Below, piece by piece: positions 22,206-32,100 of a stretch of 64,000 nucleotides of DNA. Source of the DNA: Salinivirgaceae bacterium (GTDB lineage: Bacteria > Bacteroidota > Bacteroidia > Bacteroidales > SZUA-534); contig JAFVGW010000019.1 of assembly GCA_017474765.1 (NCBI GenBank), positions 62,001-126,000 of the forward strand. Direction: 5' to 3'. Numbering within the stretch: position 1 is the stretch's first letter; each line of letters opens with the position of its first letter. Both the position numbers and the translations under genes were made by a program. The notes below the pieces were generated by a model. The model was not told where the DNA came from, made no database searches, and saw nothing but the letters and a program-made list of their open reading frames with translations.

Positions 22206-25200
22206 ATGAGTGAATCCATTTTAAAGGCGTTGATGCAATTGTTTGCCATCATTGCCACTGCAAACAAGGACGGCGTGAACGAAAAATCGCGCTCCATTGT
22301 TGAGTCATATTTGAAGTTGATGCTGGCATCGGAGCAGGTGCATGAGTATCTGGCTCTGTTCGACCGTTATCTTGAGGAACGCGGTGGCGGCGTCAAAAAG
22401 GACGATACACAGCAGTCGCGCAAGCGCACATCGCTCAACTCGGTGAAGGTGCTGCGCATCTGCGAGCAGATTAACGGCGAGCTGAAACAGGACCAGAAGC
22501 TACTGGTGCTGCTGCAACTTCTCGAGTTCATCTGCTTCGACGCAAACATCACCGAGCAGGAGCTCGACTTTGTGAAGACCGTATCGGACATCTTCAATAT
22601 TCCTGAGGATGAGTACTTTAACAGCTACGCCTTCACTCTCAACCCAAAAATCGATGATATTCCGCACAAAGAGAACATACTTATTCTCGACAAGAACAAC
22701 GAATCGCCAAACGCAGAGGTAAAACACCTGAAGTTCAAGGATTTGGAGGGTCGCGTAATGGTTCTGTTCCTGCCGTCAATCAACGCGTACGCCTTCCGCT
22801 ACGTGGGCGAGACCGACCTCTACCTGAACGGCCACAGCATTATGCTCAACCGCACCTACATGCTGCCAAAGGGCTCGGCCATCCGCAGCCCGCGCATCGG
22901 CTCAATCTACTACAGCGACATTGTTTCGAAGTTCATCAACGCAATGAACGCCGAGAAGGTGGTGTTCACGGCCAAAGGCGTTGAATTCCGATTCAAGGGC
23001 AGCAAGAACGGCCTGCACAACTTCAATTTCTGCGAGCAGGGCGGCGAGCTCATCGGCATTATGGGCGGCTCGGGCGTGGGAAAATCGACGCTGCTCAACG
23101 TGCTCAACGGCAATCTGCAACCGCAGAGCGGCGAGATTCTCATCAACGGCTACAACATCTACACCGAAAAAGAAAAACTGAACGGCGTTATCGGATTTGT
23201 GCCGCAAGACGATTTGCTGATTGAGGAACTTACTGTATATCAGAACCTTTACTATAGCGCCAAACTCTGCTTCAGCGATTACACCGAAGAGCAGATTGAC
23301 GAGGCCGTGAACAAGGTTTTGGAAGACCTTGACCTGAAGGCCACCGCCGACCTGGTGGTGGGCAACCCGCTGAACAAGACCATCAGCGGCGGTCAGCGCA
23401 AGCGCCTGAACATTGCTCTGGAACTTATCCGCGAGCCGCTTGTAATGTTCGTCGATGAGCCGACTTCGGGACTTTCGTCGATGGACTCGGAAATGGTTAT
23501 GGACCTTCTGAAGGAACAGACGCTGAAGGGTAAGTTGGTGATTGTCAACATTCACCAACCATCGTCGGTCATCTTTAAAATGTTCGACAAACTGCTCATT
23601 ATGGACAAGGGCGGCTATCTGGTTTACTATGGCAACCCGGTTGACTCGGTGGTTTACTTCAAGACAATGAGCAACCACGTAAATGCCACAGAGAGTGAGT
23701 GTTACCACTGCGGTAACATCAATCCCGAGCAGGTGCTGCAAATTCTTGAGTCGAAGGTGGTTGACGAGTACGGCCGCACCACCCACAAGCGTAAGACAAC
23801 GCCTGAGGAATGGGCCGCAATGTATGAGGAACACTCGAAATCGAAGATAAAATTCGACACCGAAAAGCAGGATTTGCCGAAGAACAACTTCAGCATTCCG
23901 GGAATGTTCAAGCAGTTCCGCATCTTCTGCGAACGCAACATTCTGTCGAAACTGGCAAACCGCCAATATATGCTTATCAACTTTCTTGAGGCACCGGTGC
24001 TGGCGCTCATTCTGGCCTACTTTACGAAGTACATCGCCGGCGAGGGCGGCAATCCGAACATCTTTGTCTTCAGCGGCAACGAGAACCTGCCCATCTACCT
24101 GTTTATGGGCGTTGTGGTTTCAATCTTCATCGGCTTGACCGTGAGCGCCGAAGAGATTATCCGCGACCGTCAGCTGCTCAAGCGCGAGTCGTTCCTGAAC
24201 CTGAGCCACGTGAGCTACCTGAACAGCAAAATAGCCGTTCTATTTGTCATTTCGGCCATTCAGACGCTCTCGTTCGTGCTCATCGGCAACACCATAATGG
24301 AAATCCACGGCATGACGCTGGCTCACTGGCTGATACTGTTCACCGCTTCGTGCGTGTCGAATATGATTGGTCTGAACATCTCGGCCGCGCTCGACTCGGT
24401 TGTCACCATCTACATTCTGATTCCGTTCCTGATTGTGCCGCAGCTGCTTTTCAGCGGAACAATGGTGAAGTTCGACAAACTGAACAAGGCCATCAGCTCA
24501 TACGAGGTGGTGCCCCCGATTGGCGACCTGATGCCGTCGCGCTGGGCCTACGAGGCAATGGCTGTGAAGCAGTTCCGCGACAACGAGTATATGAAAAACT
24601 TCTTCCTGATTGAGCAGAAGAAGAGCGAGGCGGCTTACATCGGCTCGTATCTGGTGCCGGCGCTGAACAACAAGATTGCCAAACTGGCTAACGCCGACGA
24701 GGAAACCCGCAATCAGATTATCGGCCTTCTGCACACCGAGGTGACCAAAATCAACAACCGCACACCGAAGCAGCAGTTTGAAAAAGTTGACCTTCTGACG
24801 CCTGAAAAATACAACACCGAACTGCAGGAAGAATTGGGCGAGTTCCTTGACAAGACGGCCAAGCTCTATCAGCAGAAGCAAAACAAGGCCATCTCGGTTC
24901 TCGACCGCGAAATCAGCAACCTGGCCGAAGAGCTGGGCGGCAACAAGGCGCTTGTTGAGCTGAAGAAGAACTACACCAACGAGGCACTGTCGAACTTTGT
25001 GCTGAACCGCGTTGATATTGAGAAGATTCACGATATGGGCGACCATTTCATTCAAGTGTCGGACCCCATCTACAAAGAGCCCGAGAGCCACTGCGGCCGC
25101 GCCCATTTCTACGCACCGTTCAAGCAGATTGGCAACCTGCAGATTGACACATTCTGGTTCAATATTATGGTTATGTGGCTGATGTGCGGCGCGCTCTACG

Positions 25201-25259
25201 TGCTGCTTGTTTGCGACGGACTGCGCTGGTTGATTACAAAGCTGTCGAAGCGGCGCTGA
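22206..25259 (+). CDS. Fused ABC transporter (ABCG-type) with N-terminal accessory domains
   Basis: 1017 aa. Residues about 1-135 are helical and resemble a TerB-like domain (LFAIIATANKDGVNEKSRSI). Residues about 165-240 form a beta-rich segment reminiscent of an FHA-type domain (LYLNGHSIMLNRTYML). The ATPase follows, with Walker A GGSGVGKSTLLN near 287, signature ISGGQRKRLNIALEL near 392 and Walker B VMFVDEPTSGLS near 411. The membrane domain spans about 590-780 with more helices at the C-terminus. An insert with CYHCGNINPEQV lies near residue 498. ATPase-before-membrane order is that of ABCG half-transporters. Substrate unknown. It ends 30 bases before the acyltransferase gene. Confidence 0.85.
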   Translation: MSESILKALMQLFAIIATANKDGVNEKSRSIVESYLKLMLASEQVHEYLALFDRYLEERGGGVKKDDTQQSRKRTSLNSVKVLRICEQINGELKQDQKLLVLLQLLEFICFDANITEQELDFVKTVSDIFNIPEDEYFNSYAFTLNPKIDDIPHKENILILDKNNESPNAEVKHLKFKDLEGRVMVLFLPSINAYAFRYVGETDLYLNGHSIMLNRTYMLPKGSAIRSPRIGSIYYSDIVSKFINAMNAEKVVFTAKGVEFRFKGSKNGLHNFNFCEQGGELIGIMGGSGVGKSTLLNVLNGNLQPQSGEILINGYNIYTEKEKLNGVIGFVPQDDLLIEELTVYQNLYYSAKLCFSDYTEEQIDEAVNKVLEDLDLKATADLVVGNPLNKTISGGQRKRLNIALELIREPLVMFVDEPTSGLSSMDSEMVMDLLKEQTLKGKLVIVNIHQPSSVIFKMFDKLLIMDKGGYLVYYGNPVDSVVYFKTMSNHVNATESECYHCGNINPEQVLQILESKVVDEYGRTTHKRKTTPEEWAAMYEEHSKSKIKFDTEKQDLPKNNFSIPGMFKQFRIFCERNILSKLANRQYMLINFLEAPVLALILAYFTKYIAGEGGNPNIFVFSGNENLPIYLFMGVVVSIFIGLTVSAEEIIRDRQLLKRESFLNLSHVSYLNSKIAVLFVISAIQTLSFVLIGNTIMEIHGMTLAHWLILFTASCVSNMIGLNISAALDSVVTIYILIPFLIVPQLLFSGTMVKFDKLNKAISSYEVVPPIGDLMPSRWAYEAMAVKQFRDNEYMKNFFLIEQKKSEAAYIGSYLVPALNNKIAKLANADEETRNQIIGLLHTEVTKINNRTPKQQFEKVDLLTPEKYNTELQEELGEFLDKTAKLYQQKQNKAISVLDREISNLAEELGGNKALVELKKNYTNEALSNFVLNRVDIEKIHDMGDHFIQVSDPIYKEPESHCGRAHFYAPFKQIGNLQIDTFWFNIMVMWLMCGALYVLLVCDGLRWLITKLSKRR

Positions 25260-25289
25260 AGGTAGCCATACGGCGAAATTCTGAATACG

Positions 25290-26471
25290 ATGTCCGTAGG
25301 AGCTGACACTGTCGGGAGCGAGACTGTAAGGCAGATTATGCCTGATGACGAACTACAGTCGAAAACCATCAGTTTTCTGCGGTTCCCGCTGATAGTTGGC
25401 GTGGTTTTCATCCATTTCAATCTGGTAAAAATCGGGTTGGCGGCGCATGGCGTAAATTATTGTGCCGGCTACCCCGATTGGTTTTATCTTCTTGTCCGCT
25501 TCTTCAGCGAGGTGCTGCCGTCGATGGCCGTTCCTATGTTTTTTCTTTTTTCGGGCTATCTTTTCTTTTATCGCACTGAATTCGACGGTAATGTTTACAG
25601 GTCCAAACTTCGCAAACGGATAAACACATTGCTCATTCCCTTTATTTTGTGGAATGTTATCGGGGCACTGATGATTGCCATGTACAAAATACCGTTTTTG
25701 CAGGCGGTGCTTCCCGGAGCTGCAAATGCCGACATTGAGCTTTCGCCCATGCGCATTCTGAATATTTTTTATAACAAGGATAACAGCATACTTGTTCAGG
25801 CTGCATCACCAGCCCGCAACACACCATACCCGATTGATGCGCCGCTGTGGTTTGTTCGTGAGGTGATGGCCGTGGTTATCCTTACGCCTGTTATATTTTT
25901 GTCAATCAAAAAGATGGGGGGGTGGTTTGTGGTTTTGGCAGGGATTGTATGGGCTGTAGTTATTCCGATGGTTATGCCGGGCGGTTATTTTTCGCTGCTC
26001 AGCCGGGCGCTTTTTTTCTTTTCGTGGGGCGCCTACTATAGCATCGGCAAGCTGAATTTTGTTGGCGAGTTGCGGAAATTGAAGTTTGCTCCTTATGCTT
26101 ATCTGCCCTTTTCAATCGCCGATACGCTGACTAAAGGGTTAACCATCAACATTTTCTTGCGCGATGCGGTTATCTTGTTGGGAATCATAACGGTAGTGAT
26201 TATTGCCGCCAGTTTGCTTGAAACTGGGAAAGCCCGTGTGAATTCTCTGTTCGTCAAACCGGTTTTCTTCATTTTCGCCCTTCACGGCCTGATTATGCAA
26301 AATATCGGGAAAATGTTGGTTTCCATCCTTCATCTGCCCGACAATGCGCTTGTTATGACGGTGTTTTATTTTGCGATACCAATTGTCACCATTGCTGCCT
26401 GTATGGCCGTTTATATGCTGATAAACAAATATCTGCCGGCAATTTGCCGTTTGCTAACAGGAAACCGCTAA
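25290..26471 (+). CDS. Acyltransferase 3 family membrane protein
   Basis: 393-aa polytopic membrane protein with about ten helices. The first helix has SFLRFPLIVGVVFIHFNL, in which R and H sit where acyltransferase-3 proteins carry their catalytic His region. MFFLFSGYLFFYR and PLWFVREVMAVVILTP are further family marks. Members transfer acetyl or other acyl groups to envelope glycans or peptidoglycan (OatA- and WecH-like). The gene follows the ABC transporter by 30 bases, so they may be one transcript. Target glycan unknown; the exact start is uncertain. Confidence 0.75.
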   Translation: MSVGADTVGSETVRQIMPDDELQSKTISFLRFPLIVGVVFIHFNLVKIGLAAHGVNYCAGYPDWFYLLVRFFSEVLPSMAVPMFFLFSGYLFFYRTEFDGNVYRSKLRKRINTLLIPFILWNVIGALMIAMYKIPFLQAVLPGAANADIELSPMRILNIFYNKDNSILVQAASPARNTPYPIDAPLWFVREVMAVVILTPVIFLSIKKMGGWFVVLAGIVWAVVIPMVMPGGYFSLLSRALFFFSWGAYYSIGKLNFVGELRKLKFAPYAYLPFSIADTLTKGLTINIFLRDAVILLGIITVVIIAASLLETGKARVNSLFVKPVFFIFALHGLIMQNIGKMLVSILHLPDNALVMTVFYFAIPIVTIAACMAVYMLINKYLPAICRLLTGNR

Positions 26472-26489
26472 GCTCTTTAAGCAGAGAAC

Positions 26490-26515
26490 AAAAAAGGCTG
26501 CGGAAATGCAGCCTT
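26490..26515 (-). terminator. Intrinsic terminator after lpxA
   Basis: On the minus strand the 8-bp stem AAGGCTGC/GCAGCCTT with a 6-base loop continues into the T-run. It lies between convergent genes. Confidence 0.8.
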
Positions 26516-26539
26516 GTGGATATTAAATCAGCCTAAAAG

Positions 26540-27325
26540 CTATTTCCTTCTTATGCAGCTCGGAATAATTCCGCGCGGGCTGTTCTTGATAAAGTCAACA
26601 ATGTAGTCGCGCTCATGGCTTTGCGGCAGTGTTTCCATTATTGTGTTGAGAGCCTGCGTGGTATTAAAGCCGCCTTGGTAGATGATGCGGTAGGCGTCGT
26701 GAATGGCGTTGATGGTCTCGTTTGCGAATCCGCGGCGGCGAAGGCCAACAAGGTTTAGACCGAAATATGAGGCAGGTTCGCCACCGGCAATTATGTACGG
26801 CGGAAGGTCTTTGCTGACTCTTGTGCCGCCCTGCAGCATCATGTACGAGCCAATGTGGGTGAACTGGTGAATCAGCGAGCCGCCGCCAATCACAGCAAAA
26901 TCGTCAACGTGAACTTCGCCGGCAAACTGTGTGGCGTTTGAGATAATCAGATTGTTGCCCAGAATGCAGTCGTGGCCAACGTGAGTGTAGGCCATCAGCA
27001 GGTTGTTGTTACCGATGACGGTGCGGCCGGTTGAATTGGTTCCGCGGTTGATGGTGACAAACTCGCGGATGGTGTTGTTGTCGCCAATCTCGCAGGTGGT
27101 GTACTCGCCCACAAATTTCAAGTCCTGAGGCACGGCTCCCAGCACTGCGTGCGGGAAGATGCGGCAGTTCTTGCCAATGCGTGTGCCTTCAAGAATGACA
27201 GCCCCGCTCATTATCTTTGTTCCGTCGCCAATCACAACATCTTTATCGATGGTTACAAAAGGTCCGATTTCGACATTCTGTCCGATTTTGGCATCCGGAT
27301 GGATGTTTGACATCTTATATTCCAT
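26540..27325 (-). CDS. lpxA: UDP-N-acetylglucosamine acyltransferase LpxA
   Basis: First enzyme of lipid A synthesis; it moves a 3-hydroxyacyl chain from ACP to UDP-GlcNAc. The 261-aa product begins MEYKMSNIHPDAKIGQNVEI and consists of left-handed beta-helix hexapeptide repeats (IGDGTKIMSGAVILEGTRIG). It has the catalytic-type His in AYTHVGHDC, the LpxA hallmark HQFTHIGSYMMLQGG, and a helical C-terminus. The start at 27325 overlaps the lpxC/fabZ stop as TAATG, showing translational coupling; the longer open frame upstream is only a shadow of the fusion gene. A start four codons later (MSNIHP) is also possible. Confidence 0.93.
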   Translation of the reverse strand: MEYKMSNIHPDAKIGQNVEIGPFVTIDKDVVIGDGTKIMSGAVILEGTRIGKNCRIFPHAVLGAVPQDLKFVGEYTTCEIGDNNTIREFVTINRGTNSTGRTVIGNNNLLMAYTHVGHDCILGNNLIISNATQFAGEVHVDDFAVIGGGSLIHQFTHIGSYMMLQGGTRVSKDLPPYIIAGGEPASYFGLNLVGLRRRGFANETINAIHDAYRIIYQGGFNTTQALNTIMETLPQSHERDYIVDFIKNSPRGIIPSCIRRK

Positions 27326-28749
27326 TATTCTTCTGTATTTGTTTCGTTGTTTTCTTCGCCAGTCTTGTTGTGCACGAGTTGAGCCATCATTTCGGCTTCC
27401 ATTGCAAGGCTCGAACCGATGAACATCTGTCCGCGCATGTGGCATATTCCGCGGCGCACGGGAGCCAGATACTCGAGTTTGAAAATGAGCGTATCGCCCG
27501 GAACCACTTTGTGCTTGAATTTCACGTTGTCGATTTTCAAGAAGTAGGTCGACCATTCCTGCGGCTTTTCAAGGTCTTTCAGCACCAGAATACCGCCCAC
27601 CTGCGCCATCGCTTCAATCTGAAGCACGCCGGGCATCACGGGTTCCTGTGGAAAATGGCCCACAAAGAACGGCTCGTTCATGGTGACGCATTTGACGCCC
27701 ACCACCGAGTTGTCGCTGATTTCCATAATCTTGTCAACCAGCAGGAAGGGCGGCCGGTGCGGCAGCAGTTTCATAATATCGTTGATGTCGTAGATGGGTT
27801 TCTGGTCGGGGTGGAAGATGGGTGCAACGCCGTTTTTTTGCTGAAACTTGATGCACTGCCGAATCTGCTTTGCAAACTCGGTGTTGGCAAAGTGACCGGG
27901 TTTTTTGGCAATGAACTTGCCTTTTATCATTTTCCCGGTCAGGGCTAGGTCGCCGATGATGTCAAGCAGCTTGTGGCGAGCCGGTTCGTTGTCGTATTTC
28001 AGGTCTTCGTTCAGAATTCCTTCGCGGGCTTTCACGCGCGGCTTGTTGCAGAAGTCGGCAATGCGGTCGAACTCTTCCTGCGAGATTTTGTTCTCGACAA
28101 TCACAATGGCGTTGTCGAGTTGTCCGCCGCGAATCAGGTTCATGTTGAACAACGGAACCAGCTCGTGGGCGAATACGAAGGTGCGGCAGTTGGCAATGTT
28201 ATTTTCGAAATCGCTGATGTCGTTGATGCTGGCGAACTGCTGCCCGAGCACTTTCGAGTTGAAGTCGATGAGCACGTCAATGCTGAATTTCGAGTCGGGG
28301 TAGGCGATTATCTCGATGCCTTTTTCCGCATTCACGTAGCGGATATTCTCTTTTACTTCAAAATATTGGCGCTCAGCGTCTTGTTCTTCAATGCCAGCTT
28401 CTTTCAGTGCATTCAGAAACTCAATTGAGCTTCCGCTCATTATCGGTGTTTCGGGACCATCAATCTCGATAAGGATGTTGTCGATGCCGAGACTGTAAAC
28501 AGCTGCCATCACGTGCTCAATTGTCGAGACGCGGGCGTCGCCGCGGCCGATGGTTGTGCCGCGCGATGTGTCAATCACATATTCGGCAAGGGCAGGAATG
28601 GTTGGTTTTCCTTCTAAATCAATGCGTTGAAACTTGTATCCGTAGTCAATGGGGGCTGGTTTGAATGTCATTTTCACATGTGCCCCGGTGTGAAGTCCGG
28701 TTCCTTCAATCGAAACCTCGTTCTTGATAGTTTGTTGCTTTTCAATCAT
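27325..28749 (-). CDS. lpxC/fabZ: Bifunctional LpxC deacetylase / FabZ dehydratase
   Basis: 474 aa fusion typical of Bacteroidota. The N-terminal LpxC half (about 1-310) deacetylates UDP-3-O-acyl-GlcNAc; it carries VSIEGTGLHTG, STIEHVMAAVYSLGIDN (zinc His) and ARHKLLDIIGDLALTG (zinc His and Asp). The FabZ half (about 320-460) dehydrates 3-hydroxyacyl-ACP: LLPHRPPFLLVDKIME, then GHFPQEPVMPGVLQIEAMAQ with the catalytic His and Glu. The ATG at 28749 is chosen over a TTG three codons upstream. A full promoter (TTTG, 19 bases, TAATTTTG) lies 36 bases ahead. lpxA overlaps its stop. Confidence 0.95.
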   Translation of the reverse strand: MIEKQQTIKNEVSIEGTGLHTGAHVKMTFKPAPIDYGYKFQRIDLEGKPTIPALAEYVIDTSRGTTIGRGDARVSTIEHVMAAVYSLGIDNILIEIDGPETPIMSGSSIEFLNALKEAGIEEQDAERQYFEVKENIRYVNAEKGIEIIAYPDSKFSIDVLIDFNSKVLGQQFASINDISDFENNIANCRTFVFAHELVPLFNMNLIRGGQLDNAIVIVENKISQEEFDRIADFCNKPRVKAREGILNEDLKYDNEPARHKLLDIIGDLALTGKMIKGKFIAKKPGHFANTEFAKQIRQCIKFQQKNGVAPIFHPDQKPIYDINDIMKLLPHRPPFLLVDKIMEISDNSVVGVKCVTMNEPFFVGHFPQEPVMPGVLQIEAMAQVGGILVLKDLEKPQEWSTYFLKIDNVKFKHKVVPGDTLIFKLEYLAPVRRGICHMRGQMFIGSSLAMEAEMMAQLVHNKTGEENNETNTEE

Positions 28750-28784
28750 TTTCAGCAAGCGGATAATTCACTTTAAAAATCGTG

Positions 28785-28815
28785 CAAAATTAAATGTTTT
28801 AGCAGAAAACGCAAA
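28785..28815 (-). promoter_or_regulatory. -33/-7 promoter of the lpxC/fabZ-lpxA operon
   Basis: On the minus strand TTTG (28812-28815) is followed by 19 bases and TAATTTTG (28785-28792), an exact fit to the Bacteroidota vegetative promoter. Confidence 0.7.
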
Positions 28816-28916
28816 CGCTGAAATGCTGATTGCTAAAGAGTAAAAGAGAGAAACCTCAGCTAATGCTGATTTTTGAAGGTCTGGCTGGCAAGTTGTAGAT
28901 ATACAGCGTCTTAATA

Positions 28917-29288
28917 TCATTCCTTCATCATCAGAATCACAATCTGTGAATCGAAAATGAGGAAGAAGACGTATGCCACGGCAAAGTTGATGCCCACTGC
29001 GGCGTCTTTTCCAGTGAAGGGAACAACCACCACAAATAGCAGCACAACGCTCAGCAGCATTTTGAGCATGTTCAGTGCCATCACAATCATTGGGGCCTGC
29101 TGGCGGTGGCGGCTTACTATTACTCTCACAACAATCAGGTGCGCAATGGTGAGCACGGTCAGAATGCCGTAGATGAGCAGCACATAGGGCAACTCAACTC
29201 TCACAAAATCAGGGCACAAAAGCGCTGCCGAAAGGTGAGCGAACGGTATCAGCAGAATCCAGGAGAGCGATTTCAGAATGCTTTTCAT
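28917..29288 (-). CDS. Small hypothetical membrane protein
   Basis: Not recognised. 123 aa, about four membrane helices (ILLIPFAHLSAALL, VLLIYGILTVLTIAHLIVV, MLLSVVLLFVVVVPF, VAYVFFLIFDSQIVILMM) with a charged VIVSRHRQQ loop in the middle. The ATG at 29288 lies 11 bases after the holB stop, so the two are likely co-transcribed. The size and helix pattern are loosely like ATP synthase assembly protein AtpI, but no ATP synthase gene is nearby, so I do not assign it. A longer frame would extend into holB and is rejected. Confidence 0.65.
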   Translation of the reverse strand: MKSILKSLSWILLIPFAHLSAALLCPDFVRVELPYVLLIYGILTVLTIAHLIVVRVIVSRHRQQAPMIVMALNMLKMLLSVVLLFVVVVPFTGKDAAVGINFAVAYVFFLIFDSQIVILMMKE

Positions 29289-29299
29289 AGTTTGTGGAG

Positions 29300-30433
29300 T
29301 TAGGCTGGCATCCGCAGGCATCGCGCCAGCGTGATGATGGTGTCCATGAATACGATTTTGGCGCTTGCGTTGCGCGATATGTGGTAGTAAGCCTTGTCGA
29401 TGGCCTCGATAATCAGCCCCGAGTTTTGCGGATGGATGAACCGCGAGAATTTCTGCGCAAAGTTGCCTTCGTCGTTAGTGAAGCGGGTGAGGCTGTTGAG
29501 GTTGCGGTTCATAATCAGGTTCTCGCGTATCATGCGCTCGCAGTAGGTTAGGAAGGCCTTCTGCTTCTCGCGCCCCAGAGCGCCCAGTTCGTCGGCAAGG
29601 GCAATCATGTCGGGGGCTTTGAACGAGTAACTCACGCGCATCAGTTTTATGAACATGTCGAGGTTTTGCGACAGGTCGGCCGCCTGGCTGCTGTATTCAA
29701 GCGCCTTGTTGAAATCGCCCTCGCTGATGTGCGATATTTTCTCGGCGTCGGTGCCGCCCATGCCTTTCACGCGCTGAAGCCCCGCTCGGAGGTCGGCATC
29801 GGCAATGCGCGGAACACGCACAATTTGCGTTCGCGAAATGATGGTGGAGATGATGTTCTCCGAGTTTTCGGCCACCAGCACGAACAGCGTCTTCGGATAG
29901 GGCTCCTCAATCAGTTTGAGCAGTTTGTTCGATGCGTCGGCGTTCATCTTTTCGGGCAGCCAGATAATCATTATCTTATACTCGGCGTTGAAGGTCTTCA
30001 TGGTGAGTTTGCGGATAATCTCGCTGCTCTCGTCCACGCGGATAAGCCCTTGCGAGTTGCCCGCGTCAACAAAGTCGAGCCACTGCTGATAACTGCCGTA
30101 GGGGTTCTGGCGGATAAACTCCGACCATTTGCCGAAGAAGGTGTCGCTCACGGGCTTCTCCTTCGATGAACCTGTGGCGGGAACGGGGAAGACGAAGTGC
30201 AGGTCGGGGAATGCGAGTTGCGAAATCTGTCGGCAACTGGGGCACTCGCCGCACGAGTCGCTGTCGGTACGGTGCTGGCAGTTGATGTATTGCGCATACG
30301 CGATGGCCAGCGGGAGAGTGCCGTAGCCTTCGCGCCCAAGAAACATCTGCGCATGGCTGATGCGGTTCTCCTTCACGGTTCCAATCAGATGCCGCTTGAT
30401 GTCGTCCTGCCCGATAATGTCTGCAAATCTCAT
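29300..30433 (-). CDS. holB: DNA polymerase III delta-prime subunit
   Basis: 377-aa clamp-loader subunit. It starts MRFADIIGQDDIKRHLIGTV, has HAQMFLGREGYGTLPLAIAY where the degenerate Walker A loop lies, the four zinc cysteines in CQHRTDSDSCGECPSCRQI, and IMIIWLPEKMNADASNKLLK followed by LIEEP, the region just before the SRC motif of clamp loaders. The usual SRC-like stretch reads ISRTQIVR here. The ATG at 30433 gives the family N-terminus; an upstream in-frame start at 30481 is not needed. Confidence 0.9.
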   Translation of the reverse strand: MRFADIIGQDDIKRHLIGTVKENRISHAQMFLGREGYGTLPLAIAYAQYINCQHRTDSDSCGECPSCRQISQLAFPDLHFVFPVPATGSSKEKPVSDTFFGKWSEFIRQNPYGSYQQWLDFVDAGNSQGLIRVDESSEIIRKLTMKTFNAEYKIMIIWLPEKMNADASNKLLKLIEEPYPKTLFVLVAENSENIISTIISRTQIVRVPRIADADLRAGLQRVKGMGGTDAEKISHISEGDFNKALEYSSQAADLSQNLDMFIKLMRVSYSFKAPDMIALADELGALGREKQKAFLTYCERMIRENLIMNRNLNSLTRFTNDEGNFAQKFSRFIHPQNSGLIIEAIDKAYYHISRNASAKIVFMDTIITLARCLRMPA

Positions 30434-30832
30434 ATTTTTCAGAATGGCGGTTTGCCAAAACTCGTCCAAACAAAGAAACAATTGAATTTTGAATCCGCAA
30501 AATGTTTTTCATTTCTGATGGAAACGGCCCCTTCATTTATAATTTTAACCGCGGAAAGCACAAAAGGCACTGAAATATATTGAAAGAAAAAAGTTAAATA
30601 ACTGTACGGAAAAAACTGGTAACGAAGAGTTTATTCAATGATTACCTTGTGTTTTCAGGTAAAAACACCAGTTGCCGCCTGCGTAAACAACAATATAAAT
30701 TCAGCAGTTTGGCAAATCGTTCATCATCCGAGAGTTAACTTTTATGATGAAACTTTCTGCTTTCGGGCTTTAACTTTTCAATTGTTTTCCTACCTTTAGC
30801 CAATCCGAATACAAATTTAAAAATTATAATAA
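30434..30832. other. Gene-free gap between holB and recA
   Basis: About 400 bases between two divergently transcribed genes. No frame with coding character is visible. It contains the presumed recA -7 box (30791-30798) and, by position, the holB promoter. Short A/T-rich runs occur, but I found no hairpin strong enough to name and no copy of the intergenic repeat families seen elsewhere. Confidence 0.5.
30791..30798 (+). promoter_or_regulatory. -7-like box for recA
   Basis: TACCTTTA, one base from consensus, 34 bases before the ATG at 30833. No LexA-type palindrome is evident around it. Confidence 0.4.
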
Positions 30833-31897
30833 ATGGCTAAAGAACAAGCAAATACAAGTGCCAACAGCGAGAAGTTGAAGGCCTTGCAACTCACAATCGA
30901 CAAAATTGAGAAGAATTTCGGCAAAGGTTCGATAATGCGCATGGGCGACCATGCCATTGAGGATGTGCCAGTCATTTCGTCGGGCTCCATCGGCCTCGAT
31001 TTGGCGCTGGGCATCGGCGGCTATCCGCGCGGTCGCGTCATCGAAATTTACGGCCCTGAGTCGTCAGGTAAGACCACTCTGGCCATCCATGCCATTGCCG
31101 AGGCGCAGAAGAACGGCGGCATTGCTGCCTTCATCGACGCTGAGCACGCCTTCGACCGCTTCTATGCGCAGAAGTTGGGCGTCAACATCAACGAACTGCT
31201 TATCTCTCAGCCCGATAACGGCGAGCAGGCTCTCGAGATTGCCGACCATCTGATTCGCTCGGGCGCCATCGACATCATTGTCATCGACTCTGTTGCCGCC
31301 CTGACACCTAAGGCCGAGATTGAGGGCGAGATGGGCGACTCAAAGATGGGCCTTCAAGCCCGACTGATGTCGCAGGCTTTGCGCAAACTCACCGCAAACA
31401 TCAATAAGACAAACACTTGCTGCATCTTCATCAACCAGTTGCGCGAGAAGATTGGCGTGATGTTCGGCAACCCTGAGACAACCACCGGCGGTAACGCGCT
31501 GAAGTTCTACGCCTCAATCCGCATCGACATCCGCCGCACATCAACGCTGAAAGACGGCGAGGAGTCAATCGGTAACCACGTCAAAGTGAAGATTGTCAAG
31601 AACAAACTGGCCGCTCCGTTCCGCAAGGCCGAGTTCGATATCATGTACGGTGAGGGCATCTGCAAGTCGGGCGAGTTGATTGACATGGCTGTTGAGTTGA
31701 ACATTGTCAAGAAATCGGGTTCGTGGTTTAGTTACGGCGACACCAAACTTGGCCAGGGCCGCGACTATGTGCGCCAGATGCTTGTTGACAATAAGGAGCT
31801 CGCAAGCGAAATCGAGGCCAAAATCATGGAGATAATGATCAAGTCCGACGCTCCGTCGCTCGAAACATCTGCTGACAGCGAGGCTGAGGAGGATTAA
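30833..31897 (+). CDS. recA: Recombinase RecA
   Basis: 354-aa strand-exchange protein and SOS co-protease. Landmarks: [35 protein letters not shown] (Walker A near residue 68), [55 protein letters not shown] (Walker B), loop L2 [19 protein letters not shown], and [16 protein letters not shown]. The C-terminus is acidic (SADSEAEED), as usual. A strong terminator follows at 31982, so sbcD is a separate unit. Confidence 0.98.
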   Translation: MAKEQANTSANSEKLKALQLTIDKIEKNFGKGSIMRMGDHAIEDVPVISSGSIGLDLALGIGGYPRGRVIEIYGPESSGKTTLAIHAIAEAQKNGGIAAFIDAEHAFDRFYAQKLGVNINELLISQPDNGEQALEIADHLIRSGAIDIIVIDSVAALTPKAEIEGEMGDSKMGLQARLMSQALRKLTANINKTNTCCIFINQLREKIGVMFGNPETTTGGNALKFYASIRIDIRRTSTLKDGEESIGNHVKVKIVKNKLAAPFRKAEFDIMYGEGICKSGELIDMAVELNIVKKSGSWFSYGDTKLGQGRDYVRQMLVDNKELASEIEAKIMEIMIKSDAPSLETSADSEAEED

Positions 31898-31981
31898 AAG
31901 CGAAGGGTTTGCCCCGAACTTCAAACAATGCTTTAATTAAATAGGCTTAATTAATTTATTTTTAAATGTTTATAAATGAAG

Positions 31982-32009
31982 GGTGCAGTTTAAACGCTGC
32001 ACCTTTTTT
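31982..32009 (+). terminator. Intrinsic terminator after recA
   Basis: GGTGCAG/CTGCACC stem with an 8-base loop, then six T. Confidence 0.85.
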
Positions 32010-32100
32010 ATTTTGCGGTCAACCGTTGAAAAATCAGTCGGTTTGGCGCATCGGCCAACGCCTTTTTCGATTAAATTAGTCGGCAACAATAACGTTTACT

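Noticed and set aside
22902..23966. 354-codon open frame on the minus strand opposite the ABC transporter
   Set aside because: It is antisense to a well-conserved ATPase domain and has no recognisable motif, so it is a shadow frame.
28917..29321. Longer version of the small membrane protein beginning inside holB
   Set aside because: The extra residues come from holB sequence in another frame, while the ATG at 29288 directly starts the first membrane helix.
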